Shown here: positions 34,407 to 43,532 of the stretch, in pieces
Numbering within the stretch: position 1 is the stretch's first letter
How the letters are laid out: each line of letters opens with the position of its first letter
DNA from: Clostridiales bacterium
GTDB taxonomy: Bacteria > Bacillota > Clostridia > Saccharofermentanales > Saccharofermentanaceae
Length of the DNA stretch: 64,000 bases
Assembly (NCBI GenBank): GCA_017510605.1
Contig: JAFWMQ010000015.1
Span: 186,001 to 250,000, forward strand
Direction of reading: 5' to 3'
Position numbers and translations under genes: made by a program
The notes under the pieces: generated by a model
Told to the model about the DNA's origin: nothing
The model's database searches: none
The model's input: the letters and a program-made list of their open reading frames with translations, nothing else

Positions 34407-35011
34407 TGGGTAAAATTGATGTTCAATATGACCTTGATGGAATAAAAGGATTATGCCTGATAACACCTGCTGTATATGGTGATAATAGAGGGTACTTTAC
34501 AGAAACTTATAATCAGCAAGATATGAAAACAGCTGGCTTCGACTTTAATTTCGTTCAGCATAATCAGTCCCTGAGCACCAAAGGAGTGCTAAGAGGATTG
34601 CATTTTCAAAAGCAGTTTCCACAGACGAAACTTGTAAGAGTTATTAAAGGAGAAGTATTTGATGTTATAGTAGATCTGCGTTCAGATTCCGAGACTTATG
34701 GAAAATGGCACGGAGAAATTCTTTCAGAAGAAAATAAGCATCAGTTTCTGATACCTCGCGGATTTGCACATGGTTATTTGGCACTTTCCGATATTGCAGA
34801 GTTTTGTTATTTGGTTGATGACTTTTATCATCCAAATGACGAAGGAGGCATGGCTTGGAATGATCCGGATATTGGTATTGTGTGGCCGAAATTAGAAGGA
34901 GTTTATAATGGATCAGCACTGGCTGATGGATATAGTGTAGATGGGATTCCTTTGAATCTTTCTGAAAAAGATCAAAAATGGCTTGGAATAAAGGATACAT
35001 TCAAGTTTTAA
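34406..35011 (+). CDS. rmlC: dTDP-4-dehydrorhamnose 3,5-epimerase
   Basis: A 201-residue cupin epimerase: FTETYNQQDM, HNQSLSTKGVLRGLHFQ with the catalytic His, and the CYLVDDFYHPNDEGG segment with the catalytic Tyr. Acts between RmlB and RmlD. GGAGG lies upstream inside rmlD, so the two genes are translationally linked. Confidence 0.94.
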   Translation: MGKIDVQYDLDGIKGLCLITPAVYGDNRGYFTETYNQQDMKTAGFDFNFVQHNQSLSTKGVLRGLHFQKQFPQTKLVRVIKGEVFDVIVDLRSDSETYGKWHGEILSEENKHQFLIPRGFAHGYLALSDIAEFCYLVDDFYHPNDEGGMAWNDPDIGIVWPKLEGVYNGSALADGYSVDGIPLNLSEKDQKWLGIKDTFKF

Positions 35012-35030
35012 TTGAAGGAGATTAAACCAT

Positions 35031-36158
35031 ATGAACAAAGTGATGCTGGTCTTTGGAACCAGACCTGAGGCAATTAAGATTTGTCCCCTGGTAAACGAAT
35101 TAAAGAAAAGAAAATCTATACAGACAGTCGTCTGTGTTACAGCCCAGCATCGTCAAATGTTAGATCAGGTTCTTGATACATTTGGAGTTGTTCCGGATTA
35201 TGATCTCAATATCATGAAAGACCGACAGACTTTGTTTGATATTACAACAGGTGTTTTAAATGGTATAAAAGAAGTGTTGGAGAAAGAACGACCGGATGTT
35301 GTACTTGTTCATGGTGATACATCTACAACTTTTGTTACAGCTTTGGCTTGTTTCTATCTTCAGATTCCTGTCGGTCATGTTGAAGCCGGACTTAGAACAT
35401 ATAACATTTATTCTCCGTATCCGGAGGAGTTCAATCGTGAAGCTGTGTCAATTGTTTCTCAATATAATTTTGCTCCGACTCCCTTAGCTCGCCAGAATCT
35501 TCTTAATGAAGGACGTAAGCCGGAGAATATATATGTTACAGGCAATACTGTTATTGATGCAATGCAGCACACGGTTCGAGAGGATTACACACACCCTGAA
35601 CTTGAGTGGGTAGGAGATGGAAAACTTATCTTCATTACTGCTCACAGAAGAGAGAACCTCGGCGAACCTATGCATCGCATGTTCCGAGCAATTCGCAGAG
35701 TTCTTGATGAACATCCTGAGTGTAAAGCTGTTTATCCGATTCATATGAATCCTGTTGTTCGGCAGGCTGCTAAAGATGAACTTGGAGGATGTGATCAGAT
35801 TCACATTATTGAGCCTATAGAAGTGTTTGACTGTCATAACTTTGAAGCAAGAAGTTTCTTGTGTTTAACTGACTCTGGCGGAATACAGGAAGAGTGCCCT
35901 TCATATGGAGTTCCTGTATTGGTTATGAGAGACACTACTGAAAGGCCAGAAGGTGTAGATGCCGGTACATTGAAACTAGTCGGAACAGATGAGGAAACAA
36001 TATATAAGACATTTACATTATTGTTAGAGAATGAGGAAGAATATAACAAAATGAGTCATGCATGTAATCCTTATGGTGATGGTCATGCATGTGAGAGGAT
36101 AGCTGATATTCTGGAAGGAAAAGAATATCAACCTTGGGTGCCTAGTTCTGTGAAGTAG
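35031..36158 (+). CDS. wecB: Non-hydrolysing UDP-N-acetylglucosamine 2-epimerase
   Basis: A 375-residue epimerase: VMLVFGTRPEAIKICPLV, VHGDTSTTFVTALACFY, HVEAGLRTYN, PEEFNREAVS, TAHRRENLGEP and the SGGIQEECPSYGVPVLVMRDTTERPEG donor loop. It makes UDP-ManNAc, which the dehydrogenase at 24363 can oxidise to UDP-ManNAcA. GAAGGAG precedes the ATG. Confidence 0.93.
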   Translation: MNKVMLVFGTRPEAIKICPLVNELKKRKSIQTVVCVTAQHRQMLDQVLDTFGVVPDYDLNIMKDRQTLFDITTGVLNGIKEVLEKERPDVVLVHGDTSTTFVTALACFYLQIPVGHVEAGLRTYNIYSPYPEEFNREAVSIVSQYNFAPTPLARQNLLNEGRKPENIYVTGNTVIDAMQHTVREDYTHPELEWVGDGKLIFITAHRRENLGEPMHRMFRAIRRVLDEHPECKAVYPIHMNPVVRQAAKDELGGCDQIHIIEPIEVFDCHNFEARSFLCLTDSGGIQEECPSYGVPVLVMRDTTERPEGVDAGTLKLVGTDEETIYKTFTLLLENEEEYNKMSHACNPYGDGHACERIADILEGKEYQPWVPSSVK

Positions 36159-36248
36159 ATATTTAATATAATATTTATGTGATCTTAAGAAGAAAACATT
36201 TAATGAAAACATAACTTTCTGAATATTGAAAGTGAGGTATGTATTTGA

Positions 36249-37316
36249 ATGAAAACTATAACAGAATCGTTTAAAAACAAAGTGTTAGTTATAACCGGTG
36301 GAACAGGGAGTTTCGGCTCAACTGTCCTTAAGCATTTCTTAACGTCTGAAATTAGTGAAATACGTATTATTTCAAGAGATGAAAAGAAACAAGATTGGAT
36401 GAGGCATTTATTGCAAGCTCAATATCCTGCATATGCGTCAAAAGTTCAGTTTTATGTAGGTGATGTTCGAAACATCGATTCTGTTCGTGATGTCATGTAT
36501 GGAGCCAATTATGTTTTCCATGCTGCAGCTTTGAAGGAAGTGCCTTCTTGTGAGTTTTTCCCTATGGAAGCAGTAAGAACAAATATTATCGGCACGGATA
36601 ATGTTATAACTGCTGCAGTTGAGAATAAAGTAGAGCGAGTAGTATTCCTTTCTACAGATAAAGCAGCTTATCCTATTAATACAATGGGTATGACAAAGGC
36701 AGTAGGTGAAAAGGTCGTTCAGGCCCGTGCGCAAAAAGCTTTTGAGCGGGGCGGTACAGTATTATCTTGTACACGTTACGGTAATGTAATGTGCTCTCGA
36801 GGATCTGTTATTCCTCTGTTTATTGATCAGATTAAACGAGGCGCCCCTATTACCATCACAGATCCAAATATGACCAGATTCCTTATGAACCTTGATGAGG
36901 CGGTAGATCTTGTAGCTTTTGCTTTCGAACATGCTGAACCTGGTGATTTGTTTATTCAGAAAGCAGATGCCTCTACCATAGGAGATCTTGCAAAAGGCGT
37001 AATGAAAGTCTTTGGCGAGACCGAAACACGTATTATTGGAACGCGTCATGGTGAAAAACTCTATGAGACTCTTATGACAAGAGAAGAAAAACTTCGTGCA
37101 ACTGACATGGGACATTATTTCCGTATAGCACCAGATGGACGCAGCCTAAATTATGATAAGTTCTACGTAGAAGGCAACGTCTTAACTGAAAGTGATGAAG
37201 CATATACATCACATAATACTAACCTGTTAGATGTAGATGGCGTAGTTAAGAAGATTATGTCAACTGATTATGTCAAAGAAGAATTAGAAGGAAGACCGCA
37301 TATAGTTGAGGCATAA
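36249..37316 (+). CDS. fnlA: UDP-GlcNAc 4,6-dehydratase/5-epimerase (FnlA/CapE/WbjB)
   Basis: A 355-residue SDR: KVLVITGGTGSFGSTVL, AAALKEVPSCEFFPMEAV, STDKAAYPINTMGMTKAVGEK, and the late PNMTRFLMNLDEAVDL loop seen in CapE. First enzyme of the UDP-L-FucNAc route. The two partner enzymes follow directly. GAGG lies 12-13 bases before the ATG. Confidence 0.92.
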   Translation: MKTITESFKNKVLVITGGTGSFGSTVLKHFLTSEISEIRIISRDEKKQDWMRHLLQAQYPAYASKVQFYVGDVRNIDSVRDVMYGANYVFHAAALKEVPSCEFFPMEAVRTNIIGTDNVITAAVENKVERVVFLSTDKAAYPINTMGMTKAVGEKVVQARAQKAFERGGTVLSCTRYGNVMCSRGSVIPLFIDQIKRGAPITITDPNMTRFLMNLDEAVDLVAFAFEHAEPGDLFIQKADASTIGDLAKGVMKVFGETETRIIGTRHGEKLYETLMTREEKLRATDMGHYFRIAPDGRSLNYDKFYVEGNVLTESDEAYTSHNTNLLDVDGVVKKIMSTDYVKEELEGRPHIVEA

Positions 37317-37329
37317 TAAGGTGAATAAT

Positions 37330-38493
37330 ATGGCTGAATGGAAGAATAACGGTAAACTTAAACTATTGATCATTGTCGGTACCCGCCCTGAGATTATCCG
37401 CCTTGCAGCGGTTATCAAAAAGTGTCGCAAGTATTTTGATACTATTCTTGCCCATACCGGTCAAAACTATGACTACAACCTCAACGGAGTGTTTTTCAAG
37501 GATCTTGAACTCGAAGACCCTGAAGTATATATGGAAGCTGTAGGTGCTGATCTCGGAGAGACTATGGGCAACATCATTGCTAAATCTTATCAGTTAATGG
37601 TTGAACTGAAGCCTGATGCTGTACTTGTTCTTGGAGATACTAACAGTTGCTTATCTGTTATCGGAGCAAAGAGACTTCACATACCGATTTTTCATATGGA
37701 AGCAGGTAACAGATGTAAAGATGAGTGCCTTCCGGAAGAAACTAACCGTCGTATAGTTGATATTATCTCCGATGTTAACCTTGCTTACTCTGAGCATGCA
37801 CGAAGACACCTTGCTGATTGCGGATTGCCTAAGGAGAGGACTTATGTAACAGGTTCTCCTATGGCTGAAGTTCTTCGCATGAATTTGGAGAAGATAAAAG
37901 CTTCTGATGTTCATTCCCGGCTTGGCCTTGAGAAGGGTAAGTATATCCTTCTTTCAGCACATCGTGAGGAGAATATTGATACTGAAAAGAACTTCATATC
38001 TTTGTTTACTGCTATTAATAAGATGGCAGAGAAATATGATATGCCTATTCTTTATTCATGCCATCCCCGTTCAAAGAAGAGACTCGAAACTTCCGGATTT
38101 GAGCTTGATAAGAGAGTAATCCAACATGAACCTTTGGGTTTCCACGACTATAACTGCCTGCAGATGAATGCTTTTGCAGTTGTTTCAGATAGTGGAACTT
38201 TACCTGAAGAATCTTCCTTCTTTACATCCATTGACAATCCGTTCCCGGCGGTGTGCATCAGAACATCCACTGAACGACCTGAAGCACTCGACAAGGGTTG
38301 CTTCATCCTTTCAGGCATAGACACCATTGGACTCCTTCAGGCTGTTGATACGGCCGTTGAGATGGTCAAGAATGGCGATAACGGAATCCCTGTACCAGAT
38401 TATATTGATGAGAATGTATCTGACAAAGTTGTAAAGATCATTCAGTCTTATGTTGGTGTTGTCAACAAGATGGTTTGGAGAAAAGACGTATGA
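37330..38493 (+). CDS. fnlC: UDP-HexNAc C2-epimerase of the FucNAc pathway (FnlC/CapG/WbjD)
   Basis: A 387-residue WecB-like epimerase: LKLLIIVGTRPEIIRLAAVIKK, LGDTNSCLSVIGAKRL, HMEAGNRCKDECLPEETNRRIVD and SAHREENID. The AGNRCKDE..PEETNRR form separates the WbjD group from WecB. It makes the final epimerisation to UDP-L-FucNAc. ATG at 37330 sits 8 bases after AAGG; the frame reaches 37306 through a TTG inside fnlA. It overlaps the next gene by four bases. Confidence 0.9.
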   Translation: MAEWKNNGKLKLLIIVGTRPEIIRLAAVIKKCRKYFDTILAHTGQNYDYNLNGVFFKDLELEDPEVYMEAVGADLGETMGNIIAKSYQLMVELKPDAVLVLGDTNSCLSVIGAKRLHIPIFHMEAGNRCKDECLPEETNRRIVDIISDVNLAYSEHARRHLADCGLPKERTYVTGSPMAEVLRMNLEKIKASDVHSRLGLEKGKYILLSAHREENIDTEKNFISLFTAINKMAEKYDMPILYSCHPRSKKRLETSGFELDKRVIQHEPLGFHDYNCLQMNAFAVVSDSGTLPEESSFFTSIDNPFPAVCIRTSTERPEALDKGCFILSGIDTIGLLQAVDTAVEMVKNGDNGIPVPDYIDENVSDKVVKIIQSYVGVVNKMVWRKDV

Positions 38494-39686
38494 AGATTCT
38501 TGTAACTGGTGCCAAGGGAATGGTTGGTACCGCTCTTGTTAATAACCTTAAGAATATTAGAGACGGAAAGAATAAGACAAGACCAAACATCGTTGTTGAT
38601 GAGATTTATGAATATGATATCGATTCTTCACCTGAAGATTTAGATCATTATTGCATTGATTGTGATTTTGTCTTTAATCTCGCGGGAGTTAACCGTCCTG
38701 ATAATCCTGAAGACTTCATGAACGGCAACTTCGGTTTTGCAAGTCAGTTGCTTGATTGTTTGAAGAAACATGACAACAAAGCAACTATTATGCTCAGTTC
38801 TTCCATTCAGGCCACACTTTCCGGCCGTTTTGGCGATTCAGAATATGGTAGAAGTAAGAAAGCCGGAGAAGAGTTGTTTTTCTCATATGCCGGAGAAACA
38901 GGCGTTAAGGTTGCTGTCTATCGTTTTCCTAACCTGATGGGACATTCAAGACCTAAGTATAATTCTGCTGTATCTACTTTCTGTTGGGCTGTTGCTAATG
39001 ACGAGCCTTTCACAGTTAATGATAGAAGTACTGAACTTGAACTTCTTTATATTGATGATCTAATTGAAGGTATGTTCGATCTCCTGGAAGGAAAAGAACT
39101 CCATTGTGAGTTTGATGGTGTAGAGACTGTTCTTATTGCTAATGGACGTTATTGTTGTGTTCCTGTAACTCATAAAGTTACACTTGGCGAGATAGTTGAT
39201 CTGCTTGAAGAATTCAGAGTTCAACCTATAACATTAATGATGCCTAAGATGCCGAAAGGTTCTTTTGCCAAGAAATTGTATAGTCTGTATTTATCTTATC
39301 TTCCTGCAGAAAAGTTCAAATATGCTTTGAAGATGAGTGTTGATAACAGAGGATCCTTTACAGAATTAGTTCATACAGAGGATTGTGGTCAGGTCTCAAT
39401 TAATATCAGTAAACCTGGAATCACCAAGGGTCAGCATTGGCATAACTCCAAGTGGGAGTTATTCATTGTTGTTAAAGGACATGCTCTAATCCAAGAACGA
39501 AATATCAATACTGGAGAGATAGTTGAATTCAAAGTCTCCGGAGAGAAGATAGAAGCTGTTCACATGATACCTGGATGGACACATAACATTATCAATTTGT
39601 CTGATACTGAAGACTTAGTTACTGTTATGACGTGTAATGAAGTTTTTGATCCGGAGCGACCTGATACTTTTTCAGAGCCAGTATAA
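38490..39686 (+). CDS. fnlB: Bifunctional SDR-cupin reductase/epimerase (FnlB/CapF/WbjC)
   Basis: A 398-residue two-domain enzyme. The N-terminal SDR has MKILVTGAKGMVGTALV, the SSSIQATLSGRFGDSEYGRSKKAGE active site and RFPNLMGH. The C-terminal cupin (about 280-398) has GQHWHNSKWELFIVVKGHALIQ. It epimerises and reduces the 4-keto intermediate between FnlA and FnlC. Last gene of the rightward locus. I see no good terminator in the 143 bases before the convergent gene. Confidence 0.92.
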   Translation: MKILVTGAKGMVGTALVNNLKNIRDGKNKTRPNIVVDEIYEYDIDSSPEDLDHYCIDCDFVFNLAGVNRPDNPEDFMNGNFGFASQLLDCLKKHDNKATIMLSSSIQATLSGRFGDSEYGRSKKAGEELFFSYAGETGVKVAVYRFPNLMGHSRPKYNSAVSTFCWAVANDEPFTVNDRSTELELLYIDDLIEGMFDLLEGKELHCEFDGVETVLIANGRYCCVPVTHKVTLGEIVDLLEEFRVQPITLMMPKMPKGSFAKKLYSLYLSYLPAEKFKYALKMSVDNRGSFTELVHTEDCGQVSINISKPGITKGQHWHNSKWELFIVVKGHALIQERNINTGEIVEFKVSGEKIEAVHMIPGWTHNIINLSDTEDLVTVMTCNEVFDPERPDTFSEPV

Positions 39687-39829
39687 TTTGGCTTTAGAAC
39701 ACATGTTAATTGACATGGTTTAAATGACATTATCCGTAAGATCATTGTTACAGGTGGATGCTGGACAACAGAGTGAAGCCGTGAGAGGTATAGGGTAAGG
39801 AAGAACGTGAAGGGAAATGGATTGTAAAG

Positions 39830-41386
39830 TCAGGTTTTCCATTCTTTCACTCTGAGATTCTTCTTCAAAGCCAGCATATTATTTCTAAATTCTTTGTCTA
39901 TTACCGAAACAATACCTAGAGCTATTGCTGATATGCCGACAGAAATAAACCCGTTCACAAGGATTCCGCTGAAACCATTGATTTCTGATCCAATGCCGAC
40001 ATTATCTTTGATGAAAACCATTAAGAAAAGACAAGCTGTAAAGAGAGCAATATAAAGATAGTTTCTAATATAGAAATGCTTCGGCGAACAGTTAAACACA
40101 TGACGGAAGATGATATACGGTTCCACAATATGACATATGGAAAGCGTTGTAATGACCGTTGCAATGATAACGCCGACTATACGATAATCATCTGACAACA
40201 CATTCACAAGTATAAGTGAAAGAACCAGATTAGCTATGCCTTCGGCTATAGGCTTCCATCTGTCGTTATAGAATGTGCCTGAGGCATTTCTGAACAGGAG
40301 TTGCGCATTTCGCATATACGTTGTAAATCTATTTAGCGTGATTATGAAGACTATTGGTTTGATTATTTCAAGCCCTTCGCCGAAGCAAATTGCCACCAAT
40401 TCGTCTATAATGGCATAGTAACCGAGGAAAAAAACTAATCCCAATGCAAAATTCATAGAATAGAAAAAACTGAAATACCGCTTTGTCTTGACTGCATCAT
40501 TAGATGCACACAGATGTCCAATTATAGACGTAAGCGGAGAGAAGAATAAAGCGATTGTTCCGGAAAGAATACCGGCAATATATGAGTAGTTATTATATTT
40601 TCCAAGGATTACAACTCCGATAAATGCTGAGATGATAAGGCTGTCGACTCCGTTAACCATTATAGTTCCGATTTTATGCATGAACATGGCTTTGACATTA
40701 CGTATGATTTCTTTCTCTGTCTCTTTGTCTAATTTCTCATGCGCGCTTAAGACATCACGGTACTTTTGGCGGACAACAATTTCAGATAGGAACCAGGTCA
40801 GCAGTGTTCCTATGATCCTGCAAATGATAAATATGGTAAAAGAGCGCCATAGCAGAATGGAAGTAAACTGAAGAGCAAATATTATTAGTTTAGAAATCGT
40901 ATTTATTCCTGTTGTAATGTAGTTGTCTTTATATGCTTCAATAAGAGCTGTTTTTGCGCTGTAGAAGTAACTGATAACAATGGATATGAGGAAAAGAACA
41001 AATGTAAGATAGACGTTGATACTAGGATTCAGATTAACGTAATCACTAATTAACAAAGGCAGAAAGGGTGTTACAAGAAGTCCTGCACAAAGGATTATCA
41101 GACCAATGATCCTGTATATGCGTTTATACAAACAATATAATGCAGTAACTTTGAGTCTGTCACCGCTGACAATAGGGCTATACATTGAATAAATGATTGC
41201 TCTGCCAATACCCAATTCAGCGACCGCCAGTACACCTAAAATATCCGTATATAGGGAGTCTAAGCCATTAACATCATTGCCAATGCATTGAATGAGCAGA
41301 CGCCGTACAAATAAAGCGGCAAAGAGTAAGCTGACTCTTGAAATGATAGAAATACTGACATTCAGAACACTTCTTTTTTTATCCAA
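39830..41386 (-). CDS. Second polysaccharide flippase/MOP-family transporter
   Basis: A 518-residue protein with about 12-14 membrane helices; it opens DKKRSVLNVSISIISRVSLLFAALFVRRLL. This form occurs in Firmicutes polysaccharide loci next to a GT2 gene, as here. TTG at 41386 follows GGGGA by 7 bases and is preferred over TTG at 41401. With the Wzx at 31079 it makes two transporters for one polymerase. Confidence 0.83.
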   Translation of the reverse strand: MDKKRSVLNVSISIISRVSLLFAALFVRRLLIQCIGNDVNGLDSLYTDILGVLAVAELGIGRAIIYSMYSPIVSGDRLKVTALYCLYKRIYRIIGLIILCAGLLVTPFLPLLISDYVNLNPSINVYLTFVLFLISIVISYFYSAKTALIEAYKDNYITTGINTISKLIIFALQFTSILLWRSFTIFIICRIIGTLLTWFLSEIVVRQKYRDVLSAHEKLDKETEKEIIRNVKAMFMHKIGTIMVNGVDSLIISAFIGVVILGKYNNYSYIAGILSGTIALFFSPLTSIIGHLCASNDAVKTKRYFSFFYSMNFALGLVFFLGYYAIIDELVAICFGEGLEIIKPIVFIITLNRFTTYMRNAQLLFRNASGTFYNDRWKPIAEGIANLVLSLILVNVLSDDYRIVGVIIATVITTLSICHIVEPYIIFRHVFNCSPKHFYIRNYLYIALFTACLFLMVFIKDNVGIGSEINGFSGILVNGFISVGISAIALGIVSVIDKEFRNNMLALKKNLRVKEWKT

Positions 41387-41408
41387 ACCATTAATCCCCA
41401 AACAGTCT

Positions 41409-42431
41409 TCATGTTGCTCTTATTTTTCTTTTAATACTGACCATAATTCTATAACACGGAAAGCACAAATCAAAAAGCATTGGGCATTTACAGAGCATAA
41501 AATATGCCAGCCTTACTTGAAAACTAAATCTATTAATGTCATATTTATCACCAGCTTCAATTATTTGATGTCTTAACTTGGCTCTGTACTCGCGTTTGGG
41601 CACTTCGGTAACTTTCTTTGACCTGAAGTAACATACAAGAATATTCTTAATAAGATTCTGCTGGAAGCTCAATAATTGTTCCCTTGAAAACAAAACAGGT
41701 ACATTTGCCATTATAAACGATTCTGTGCGCATAATCGCTTGGAAAGCATCATCGATATTTCTATACGAATAATCCATTGTTATGCTTCCGGGTCTTTTTC
41801 TGTGATTGTACAGTGATTCTTGAATCACGCAGAGTTTATCTATGTGGCTGTATATCTGATATGCAATATCATTATCCTCATAGACATGACCTTCGTAAAA
41901 TCTGATTGATTCCCAAAGACTTTTTTTGTAAAGTTTATTCCAGACATTTACATTCAGATTGCCGGTAATAAGCGCATCTAATACTGGAGAACGGTCGTAG
42001 ATGCCTGCAGCGATCAAAGGCTGTAACTTATCTGATGAAGACCATTCCATCTTTTCTGTCGTATGTTGAATGGAGTATTTACATAATGCCATATCTGCAT
42101 TTTCATGGATCATGGAAGAAAGTAATTTCTCTATAAATTCACTGTGAAAAGCATCATCCGGATCAATAAATGCGATATAATTACCGTTAGCTCTATCAAG
42201 CCCGATATTGCGCGCAGCGCTTAGACCTTTATTTTTCTGATGAATAACACATATACGTTGATCGCGCTCAGCATATCCATCGCAAACTTCACCTGAACCA
42301 TCAGTGGATCCGTCGTCTATAAGAATTATCTCCAATTCCCGGTAAGTCTGTCCGATCAAACTATCAAGTGCTTCGTGTAAATATGGCAACACATTATATA
42401 CCGGAACAATTACACTGACTAAAGGATCCAT
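41409..42431 (-). CDS. Glycosyltransferase family 2
   Basis: A 340-residue GT-A enzyme: PLVSVIVPVYNVLPYLHEALDSLIGQTYRELEIILIDDGSTDGSG, then KGLSAARNIGLDRANGNYIAFIDPDDAF with the DxD motif. The extracellular polysaccharide type of GT2. It is cotranscribed with the flippase 22 bases downstream, from a promoter at 42464-42492, on the strand opposite to the main locus. Confidence 0.9.
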   Translation of the reverse strand: MDPLVSVIVPVYNVLPYLHEALDSLIGQTYRELEIILIDDGSTDGSGEVCDGYAERDQRICVIHQKNKGLSAARNIGLDRANGNYIAFIDPDDAFHSEFIEKLLSSMIHENADMALCKYSIQHTTEKMEWSSSDKLQPLIAAGIYDRSPVLDALITGNLNVNVWNKLYKKSLWESIRFYEGHVYEDNDIAYQIYSHIDKLCVIQESLYNHRKRPGSITMDYSYRNIDDAFQAIMRTESFIMANVPVLFSREQLLSFQQNLIKNILVCYFRSKKVTEVPKREYRAKLRHQIIEAGDKYDINRFSFQVRLAYFMLCKCPMLFDLCFPCYRIMVSIKRKIRAT

Positions 42432-42463
42432 TCCCCAACCCCATTTCCTAATGCATCTGAAAT

Positions 42464-42498
42464 ATATTACGGTTTTATGGGATTTTGTTCAAGAACAA
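42464..42498 (-). promoter_or_regulatory. Promoter of the GT2-flippase transcript with overlapping dyad
   Basis: On the minus strand TTGAAC (42487-42492) and TAATAT (42464-42469) are separated by 17 bases. An inverted repeat TTGTTC-aa-GAACAA (42485-42498) covers the -35 box and may be an operator. Confidence 0.55.
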
Positions 42499-42543
42499 CA
42501 ATTGTATTGGGATGGATTTTTCCTGTTTATTATTTGTGGATAA

Positions 42544-43293
42544 TTAACGCGCCTCTTGATTCAAGTTTTGTTTCCCCATTTTCGCCCTGTCAACCCTGTA
42601 GAAAACATACAATAGTATCCCGACGACAAAAAACATAGCTATCTGCACGTTTTCCCACCAGTCTATCTTGTCAACGAACAGTGCATTGACATCCAGTACG
42701 ATATGGATGAGCACGCCGGCAAGAATGCTTCCCGTTTTAGCGCGAAGTGCGGCAAATCCGAGACCGATAAAGGCCGTAAAAGCAACCTGCAGGAGAACAT
42801 ATGCAACAGCATTATCCCCTGAAAGATTTACCAGGTGGAACAACCCGAAAAGGATACTTGATATGATTATGGTCTTATGTTCACTTGTCAGAACCTCAGC
42901 AGCTCTGTAAATCAGCCCTCTGAATATCAGCTCTTCCATTATGCCTATATAAATGATATGAAATAGCGCCGGCACAATTGGCTCTTCCATCGGGATCAGG
43001 AAAAAATAAGGCGTAAGCATCAGTGCAAGAAGGCTGAGCGGGATAATATATTTCAGGCTGCCTTTGTATGTGCCTTTCTGAATGCCATATGAGGGGTTAT
43101 CTTTTCTGGTAATTAAAGCCATGACTACGGTCAAGCCGATGATTATTATCTCAGCGATAAAGTCGCGCCACGGCTTATCCAGCCCGGCATAGTAGAAAAT
43201 GCTGCTTATGAATGGCTTTCCTATCAGGTAGAGAAGACAGACATTCAGAGCAAAGATCATAATTTTGCTGACTGTAGCTTTCTTGCTTTCCAT
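42544..43293 (-). CDS. CPBP-family intramembrane metalloprotease
   Basis: A 249-residue membrane protein with about eight helices and the CPBP/Abi motifs EELIFRGLIYRA and FGLFHLVN, followed by a third motif near AGVLIHIVLDVN. These proteases are related to CAAX prenyl endopeptidases; bacterial members act in peptide maturation, immunity to bacteriocins or membrane signalling. The substrate is unknown. ATG at 43291-43293 follows GGAAGAG closely; the open frame extends upstream to 43377 but that segment has no family similarity. Confidence 0.82.
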   Translation of the reverse strand: MESKKATVSKIMIFALNVCLLYLIGKPFISSIFYYAGLDKPWRDFIAEIIIIGLTVVMALITRKDNPSYGIQKGTYKGSLKYIIPLSLLALMLTPYFFLIPMEEPIVPALFHIIYIGIMEELIFRGLIYRAAEVLTSEHKTIIISSILFGLFHLVNLSGDNAVAYVLLQVAFTAFIGLGFAALRAKTGSILAGVLIHIVLDVNALFVDKIDWWENVQIAMFFVVGILLYVFYRVDRAKMGKQNLNQEAR

Positions 43294-43428
43294 GAGCTCT
43301 TCCGTTATATGTATATTTGATATTAGATTATAACAATAAATAGGGCAGGACACAGTTACAGCATTTTGAACTTGCATATTTATTTCTGTTGTTATAATAT
43401 TTATAGGCTTGTTAGAGGAATACTCAAC

Positions 43429-43504
43429 CGGGGTGTGGCTCAGGTGGTAGAGTGCCTGCTTCGGGAGCAGGAGGCCGTGGGTTCAAGTCCCGCCACTCCG
43501 ACCA
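43429..43504 (+). tRNA. tRNA-Pro (anticodon CGG)
   Basis: A 76-base cloverleaf with CCA encoded. Acceptor CGGGGTG / CACTCCG with discriminator A; anticodon stem CCTGC / GCAGG around loop TTCGGGA; T-loop TTCAAGT. C1-G72, A73 and G35-G36 are the proline identity bases. It reads CCG codons. TATAAT at 43393-43398 is the likely promoter. Confidence 0.95.
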
Positions 43505-43532
43505 TATTTTTTCCTTAACAAAGCGTGTTCAT

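Noticed and set aside
43294..43377. Longer start of the CPBP protease
   Set aside because: The extra 28 residues lack similarity to the family, while ATG 43293 directly follows GGAAGAG.
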